DNA from: Promicromonospora sukumoe 327MFSha3.1
Lineage (GTDB): Bacteria; Actinomycetota; Actinomycetes; Actinomycetales; Cellulomonadaceae
Direction: 5' to 3'
NCBI RefSeq assembly: GCF_000385135.1
Contig: NZ_ARQM01000015.1
Span: 186,001 to 250,000 of the forward strand
Length of the DNA: 64,000 bases
Shown here: one piece after another, positions 60,252 to 64,000 of the stretch
Layout of the letters: every line of letters starts with the position of its first letter
How positions within the stretch are numbered: the stretch's first letter is position 1
Position numbers and translations under genes: made by a program
The notes under the pieces: model-generated
Seen by the model: the letters and a program-made list of their open reading frames with translations, nothing else
Database searches by the model: none
What the model was told of the DNA's origin: nothing

Positions 60252-61511
60252 TCACAGGCGGTGCACCTTGTCGCCCGTGGCCGCGCCGCGCGTGTCGAAG
60301 AACCGCCTCGACGCGTGTGCCAGGGCATCGACGTCGTACGAGCGGTGGTTCTGCACGAGCACCACCAGGTCGGCGTCGGCCACCGCGCGGCCCAGGTCGG
60401 CGACCCGGGTCAGCGACGTCGACCCGAGCTGCCACTCCTCGACCGCCGGGTCGTGGAAGGCCAGGTGCGCGCCCTGGGCGAGGAGCGCCTCGCCGAGCGG
60501 GCGCGCCGGCGACTCGCGCTGGTCGGCGATGTCGGGCTTGTAGGTGACGCCGAGCAGCAGGACGGTGGAGCCGCGCAGCGACTTGCTGTCCTCGTTGAGC
60601 AGGTCCTGGATACGGCGGGCGACGTAGGCGGGCATCGTCGCGTTGATCTCCTGGGCGAGCTCCACGAAGCGGAACGGGTAGCCGAGGCGGGAGCGCACGT
60701 TGTGACTCAGGTAGTTTGGGTCGATCGGGATGCAGTGCCCGCCGACGCCCGGGCCGGGGTAGAACGCCTGGAACCCGAAGGGCTTGGTCTTGGCCAGCCC
60801 GATCACGTCCCACAGGTCGATCCCCAGCTCGTGGCAGAACCGGGCCATCTCGTTCACCAGCGCGATGTTGATGTGGCGGTAGGTGTTCTCCAGGAGCTTG
60901 GCGGCCTCCGCCTCCCGCGTGCCCTTGGCCACGACCACCGTCTCCACGAACTTCCCGTAGAAGTCCGCGGCGAGCGTCGAGGCCTCCGCGGTGGAGCCGC
61001 CCACCACCTTGGGAGTGTTGTGCATCCCGTAGACCGGGTTGCCCGGGTCGATGCGCTCGGGGGAGAACGCGAGATGGAAGTCGGTGCCGGCCCGGAGCCC
61101 GCTGACCGACTCCAGGATGGGCTGGACCACCTCTTCGGTGGTGCCCGGGTACGTGGTGGACTCGAGGACCACGAGCGTCCCCGGCCGCAGGTTGCGCGCG
61201 ATGGCGTGCGTCGCGCCCGTCACGGCGCCGAGGTCGGGCCCGCCGTCCGGGGACAGCGGCGTCGGCACGCACACGACCACGACGTCGGCCGCCTTGATCA
61301 CCGCCTCGTCGGCCGAGGCCCTGAACCCGTCCGCGAGCAGCTCGGCGATCACTTCGTCGGACAGGTCGTCCACGTGGGACCGTCCGGCGTTGAGGTCGGC
61401 GACGACCCGCTCGTTCACGTCGAGGCCGACCACGTCGTAACCGGCACCGACAGCGGCCTGTACCAGCGGGAGACCGACGTACCCGAGCCCCACCACGACC
61501 AACATGGACAT
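60252..61511 (-). CDS. Nucleotide-sugar dehydrogenase (WecC/UDP-ManNAc dehydrogenase type)
   Basis: 419 residues from ATG 61511 with AGAGG upstream. MLVVVGLGYVGLPLVQAAVGAGYDVVGLDVNERVV is the NAD-binding start; CVPTPLSPDGGPDLGAVTGA, ESTTYPGTTEEVVQPILE, SPERIDPGNPVYGMHNTPKVVGG, AEAAKLLENTYRHINIALVNEMARF and catalytic Cys260 in GVGGHCIPIDPNYL follow. This longer type oxidises UDP-ManNAc, UDP-GlcNAc or UDP-GalNAc to the uronic acid. With ugd, the locus holds two acid-forming dehydrogenases, so the glycan probably includes two different uronic acids. Confidence 0.85.
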   Translation of the reverse strand: MSMLVVVGLGYVGLPLVQAAVGAGYDVVGLDVNERVVADLNAGRSHVDDLSDEVIAELLADGFRASADEAVIKAADVVVVCVPTPLSPDGGPDLGAVTGATHAIARNLRPGTLVVLESTTYPGTTEEVVQPILESVSGLRAGTDFHLAFSPERIDPGNPVYGMHNTPKVVGGSTAEASTLAADFYGKFVETVVVAKGTREAEAAKLLENTYRHINIALVNEMARFCHELGIDLWDVIGLAKTKPFGFQAFYPGPGVGGHCIPIDPNYLSHNVRSRLGYPFRFVELAQEINATMPAYVARRIQDLLNEDSKSLRGSTVLLLGVTYKPDIADQRESPARPLGEALLAQGAHLAFHDPAVEEWQLGSTSLTRVADLGRAVADADLVVLVQNHRSYDVDALAHASRRFFDTRGAATGDKVHRL

Positions 61512-61598
61512 GCCTCTACTACCTCTCGCGTTCCGGATCGTGTGGCCTGGACACTCGCCGCCGTCGTTGGGGGCGGAGCATCCCGGTCCAAGCATCCT

Positions 61599-61628
61599 AG
61601 GTGCACCGAGCAGGCTGTCGGTGCACCT
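61599..61628. promoter_or_regulatory. Inverted repeat in divergent promoter region
   Basis: AGGTGCACCG and CGGTGCACCT are separated by ten bases, midway between the divergent dehydrogenase (61511) and glycosyltransferase (61772) genes. Its position suggests an operator rather than a terminator. Confidence 0.4.
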
Positions 61629-61771
61629 CAGGGGCCAGTTACCAACGATTTCACCCGGTGCCGTCGCCCCGCGCAGGTCGCCCGTGCGGAGAGTTGTCAG
61701 GATCCGTGCCGACCGGTGAAGATGGGGCCGCCCGAGGCGCTGGTCCCTCTGGCACCTCCGGAGGGAACCCC

Positions 61772-64000
61772 TTGACGACCGCAGCAACCTCAACCACCGA
61801 TTCCACGAGCGCTCCTGTCCGCCCCGTCGACGCCGACGTCGCGCGCGGGCTGGCCAAGCAGATCGCCGGGCGCCGCGACCACCTTCGCGCGATGGCGTAC
61901 ACCGCGGGGCTGACGCGGGCCGACTCGTTCCGACGGGTCATCGCCGCGGGCATCGCGCCCGACCGGACCTACGAGGACCTCCGGGACGCCGCGCGGACCT
62001 CCGCGAGCGAGGCCGCCGCTCTCGGCACCGGGCGCCCCAGCTGGTGGCGTGCGCTCGCCATGTCCGTCGGCTACCAGAGCCTGACCCCCGAGGACCTGTC
62101 CGACGCGGCGCACCTGTACCGGGTCGCCAGGCACCTGGCGCCAGGCGCGAAGTGGCGCCCCGACGAGACGCGCCTGTACCTGCAGATCCTCCAGCTCACC
62201 GGTGCGACCGACGAGCTCGGGTCGGAGCTCACCGCGGTCCACGAGCTCCAGGAGGACGACCGCCTGACGCTCGAGATCGACCTGGCCGCCGCCCGGCACG
62301 GCGTCGGCAGCGAGGAGTGGAACCGAAAGCTCGACGAGCTCACGGGACGCTGGGGCGTGCGGCCGGTCCGTCTGGCGCACGACGGCGCGACGCCGTTCGA
62401 CAGCCTCGCCGCCCGAGGACCCAGCGGGACCGAGGACGGGCCCCTGGTCACGGTGGTGATGTCCGCGTTCCGCCCCGGCCCCGAGATCTTCTCGGCTGTG
62501 CGGTCCATCCTCGACCAGACCTGGGGCAACCTCGAGCTGCTCGTGCTGGACGACGCCTCGGGCCCCGACTTCGAGGGCGTCCTGAACGAAGTGGCCGGCC
62601 TCGACCAGCGAATCCGGGTGCTGGTCCAGCCGCAGAACCGCGGGACCTACGCCGCGCGGAACCGCGCGCTGAGCGAGGCACGCGGCCAGTTCGTCACGTT
62701 CCAGGACTCCGACGACTGGTCGCACCCCGAGCGGATCGCGCGCCAGGTGCGGCCGCTGCTGGAGAACAGCGCGGTGCACTCGACGTTGAGCCGATCGATC
62801 CGGGTCACGGAGGATCTGGGGTTCCAGCACCTGGGGATGCCGACGAGCCGCAAGAACGCGTCGTCACTGATGTTCCCCCGGGCGGTCGTCGACCGGGTCG
62901 GCGGGTTCGACCCCGTCCGCAAGAGCGCCGACTCGGAGTTCCTCGAACGGCTCGTGGCGGCGCTCCCCGGCAAGCAGCTCCTGCTCAGGGACCAGCTCGC
63001 CTTCGTCCGGCTGACGGCGGGCTCGCTCTCCCGCGGAGACTTCCGTGCACGCTGGGTCCACCCGTCGCGCCGGGAGTACTCGGAGTCCTTCACGGCGTGG
63101 CACCAGCAGATCAGGGCCGGTTCGTCCCCGTCCGTCTCGCCCGATCCGGCGCAGCGGTCCTTCCGGGCCCCGCGGAGGTTCGTCCAGGGCACGGGCATCC
63201 CCGTGGAGACGCCCGACCTGGAAGTGGTCCTGGCCGGCGACTTCCGCGGCGACTCCTACACCGCGGTGCCGCTGTACGACGAGCTGGTCGCGCTGGTCGA
63301 GCAGGGCGTGCGGGTCGGCATCATGCAGCTGGAGCTCGCCGGCCGGCCGGTCGCCAACCCGCAGCCGCTGTCGCCCGAGTTCCGCCGGCTCGTCGAGGAC
63401 GGGACCGTGGTCAACGTCCTGCCGACCGAGGAGGCGCACACGAACCTGCTGCTGGTCCACGACCCCGCGGTACTCCAGCTCCCGGCCCACGAACCCCCGG
63501 TTCTCGACGCCGACCGGGTGGCGATCCTCGCCCACCGCGGTGGTGCCGAGTCGACAGGTGGTGCGCTCTGGTCCGCCCGGGACGTCACGGCGGCGGCCCG
63601 GGACCTCTTCGGCTCGGTGCCCACCTGGGTCCCGGCAGATCCCGGAGTCCGCGCCGAGCTCGCGGACGTGCCCGGGCTGGTGGTGCACGACGTCGATGCC
63701 GTCGACCCCGTCCTGCCGCACCGGTGGGCCGCCGGCCGGCGGCGCGCGCCGTCCGATCCGCCGACCGTCGGTTTCGCGACGTTCGAGGGCGCCGACCTCT
63801 GGCCGTCGTCGGACGCCGACTTCCTCGGCGCCTATCCCACGGCGGACGACGTGGACGTCCGCCTGCTCGGGGTGGTCGACCACGCGCCGAGGATCGCCGG
63901 ACGGCCGCCCATCGAGTGGCTGGTCTTCCGGAACGGGGAGCTCTCGCAGCGCCGCATGCTCCAGCAGCTCGACTACGTCCCCTGCTTCCCCGCCGACACG
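61772..64000 (+). CDS. GT2 family glycosyltransferase with helical N-terminal domain (runs off right edge)
   Basis: At least 743 codons from TTG 61772, preceded by GGAGGG at 61760-61765; open to the window end. Residues about 15-220 are charged and helical with no recognised domain (GRRDHLRAMAYTAGLTRADSFRRV, LYLQILQLTGATDELGSELTAVHEL). The GT2 domain begins near residue 225: VTVVMSAFRPGPEIFSAVRSILDQTW, LLVLDDASGPDFEGVLNEV, NRGTYAARNRALSEARGQFV and the metal site FQDSDDWSHPERI, then KSADSEFLERLVAALPGK. A further region from about residue 475 (DLEVVLAGDFRGDSYTAVPLYDELVAL) looks like the start of a second, GT-B type domain. It is therefore probably another fused transferase. Likely acts on the surface glycan. 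Confidence 0.75.
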   Translation, partial: MTTAATSTTDSTSAPVRPVDADVARGLAKQIAGRRDHLRAMAYTAGLTRADSFRRVIAAGIAPDRTYEDLRDAARTSASEAAALGTGRPSWWRALAMSVGYQSLTPEDLSDAAHLYRVARHLAPGAKWRPDETRLYLQILQLTGATDELGSELTAVHELQEDDRLTLEIDLAAARHGVGSEEWNRKLDELTGRWGVRPVRLAHDGATPFDSLAARGPSGTEDGPLVTVVMSAFRPGPEIFSAVRSILDQTWGNLELLVLDDASGPDFEGVLNEVAGLDQRIRVLVQPQNRGTYAARNRALSEARGQFVTFQDSDDWSHPERIARQVRPLLENSAVHSTLSRSIRVTEDLGFQHLGMPTSRKNASSLMFPRAVVDRVGGFDPVRKSADSEFLERLVAALPGKQLLLRDQLAFVRLTAGSLSRGDFRARWVHPSRREYSESFTAWHQQIRAGSSPSVSPDPAQRSFRAPRRFVQGTGIPVETPDLEVVLAGDFRGDSYTAVPLYDELVALVEQGVRVGIMQLELAGRPVANPQPLSPEFRRLVEDGTVVNVLPTEEAHTNLLLVHDPAVLQLPAHEPPVLDADRVAILAHRGGAESTGGALWSARDVTAAARDLFGSVPTWVPADPGVRAELADVPGLVVHDVDAVDPVLPHRWAAGRRRAPSDPPTVGFATFEGADLWPSSDADFLGAYPTADDVDVRLLGVVDHAPRIAGRPPIEWLVFRNGELSQRRMLQQLDYVPCFPADT

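Noticed and set aside
61790-63883. Minus-strand frames over the last 2 kb
   Set aside because: The plus strand carries a continuous GT2-containing frame from 61772 to the window end; the minus-strand frames are compositional shadows.

Overview
The window is uniformly GC-rich DNA with heavy use of GTG/TTG starts, GTGA/ATGA stop-start overlaps and almost no AT-rich intergenic space. This, with the gene families (FCD-type GntR, GbsR/MarR, formylglycine-generating enzyme, DUF202 pairs, DUF6716 glycosyltransferase), points to a high-GC actinobacterium, most likely a Micrococcales/Promicromonosporaceae-type organism. That placement is inferred from style and content, not from a search. No rRNA, tRNA, CRISPR array, prophage or intact insertion sequence was seen.

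Positions 1-5.1 kb: end of a GT4 glycosyltransferase, an alpha/beta hydrolase, a DMT-like membrane protein coupled to a second GT4 enzyme, and a divergent Nramp-like transporter. Positions 5.2-14.9 kb: one tightly coupled operon with a peptide/nickel-family ABC importer (binding protein, two permeases, fused double ATPase), a cytosolic gamma-glutamyltransferase, a GntR regulator, a formylglycine-generating enzyme and two DUF202 membrane proteins. A near-palindromic operator candidate lies in front. Positions 14.9-18 kb: a small accessory patch with an RHH antitoxin and a broken toxin between two copies of a 60-bp palindromic repeat, then an amidohydrolase whose coding sequence contains a third copy, and a PaiB-like FMN-binding protein. 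Positions 18.1-25.3 kb: a second peptide importer operon of parallel design, with an M14 carboxypeptidase and a GbsR-type regulator. Positions 25.4-31.6 kb: two convergent acyltransferase-3/SGNH proteins and a secreted subtilisin. Positions 31.7-36.4 kb: sulfate activation genes cysD-cysN-cysQ divergent from an APS kinase with a long N-terminal domain.

From 36.5 kb to the right edge the window is one large surface-glycan locus. It has a Wzm/Wzt-type ABC exporter, a GT52-like and a DUF6716 glycosyltransferase, NeuB-family synthase plus a CMP-sugar synthetase fused to a HAD phosphatase, two nucleotide-sugar dehydrogenases, a polysialyltransferase-like protein, a polysaccharide pyruvyltransferase, a phosphohexomutase and at least six further glycosyltransferases, including a recent tandem duplication of a GT2-GT4 fusion. 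The most coherent reading is synthesis of a nonulosonic-acid (possibly Kdn) cell-wall or capsular polymer made through 9-phosphate intermediates, polymerised by polysialyltransferase-like enzymes and exported through the ABC transporter.

Most convergent gene ends in the glycan and sulfate regions carry long, almost perfect palindromes, each with its own sequence, that look like U-tract-less bidirectional terminators. Relatives of one of them, and the separate 60-bp repeat, also occur inside reading frames.
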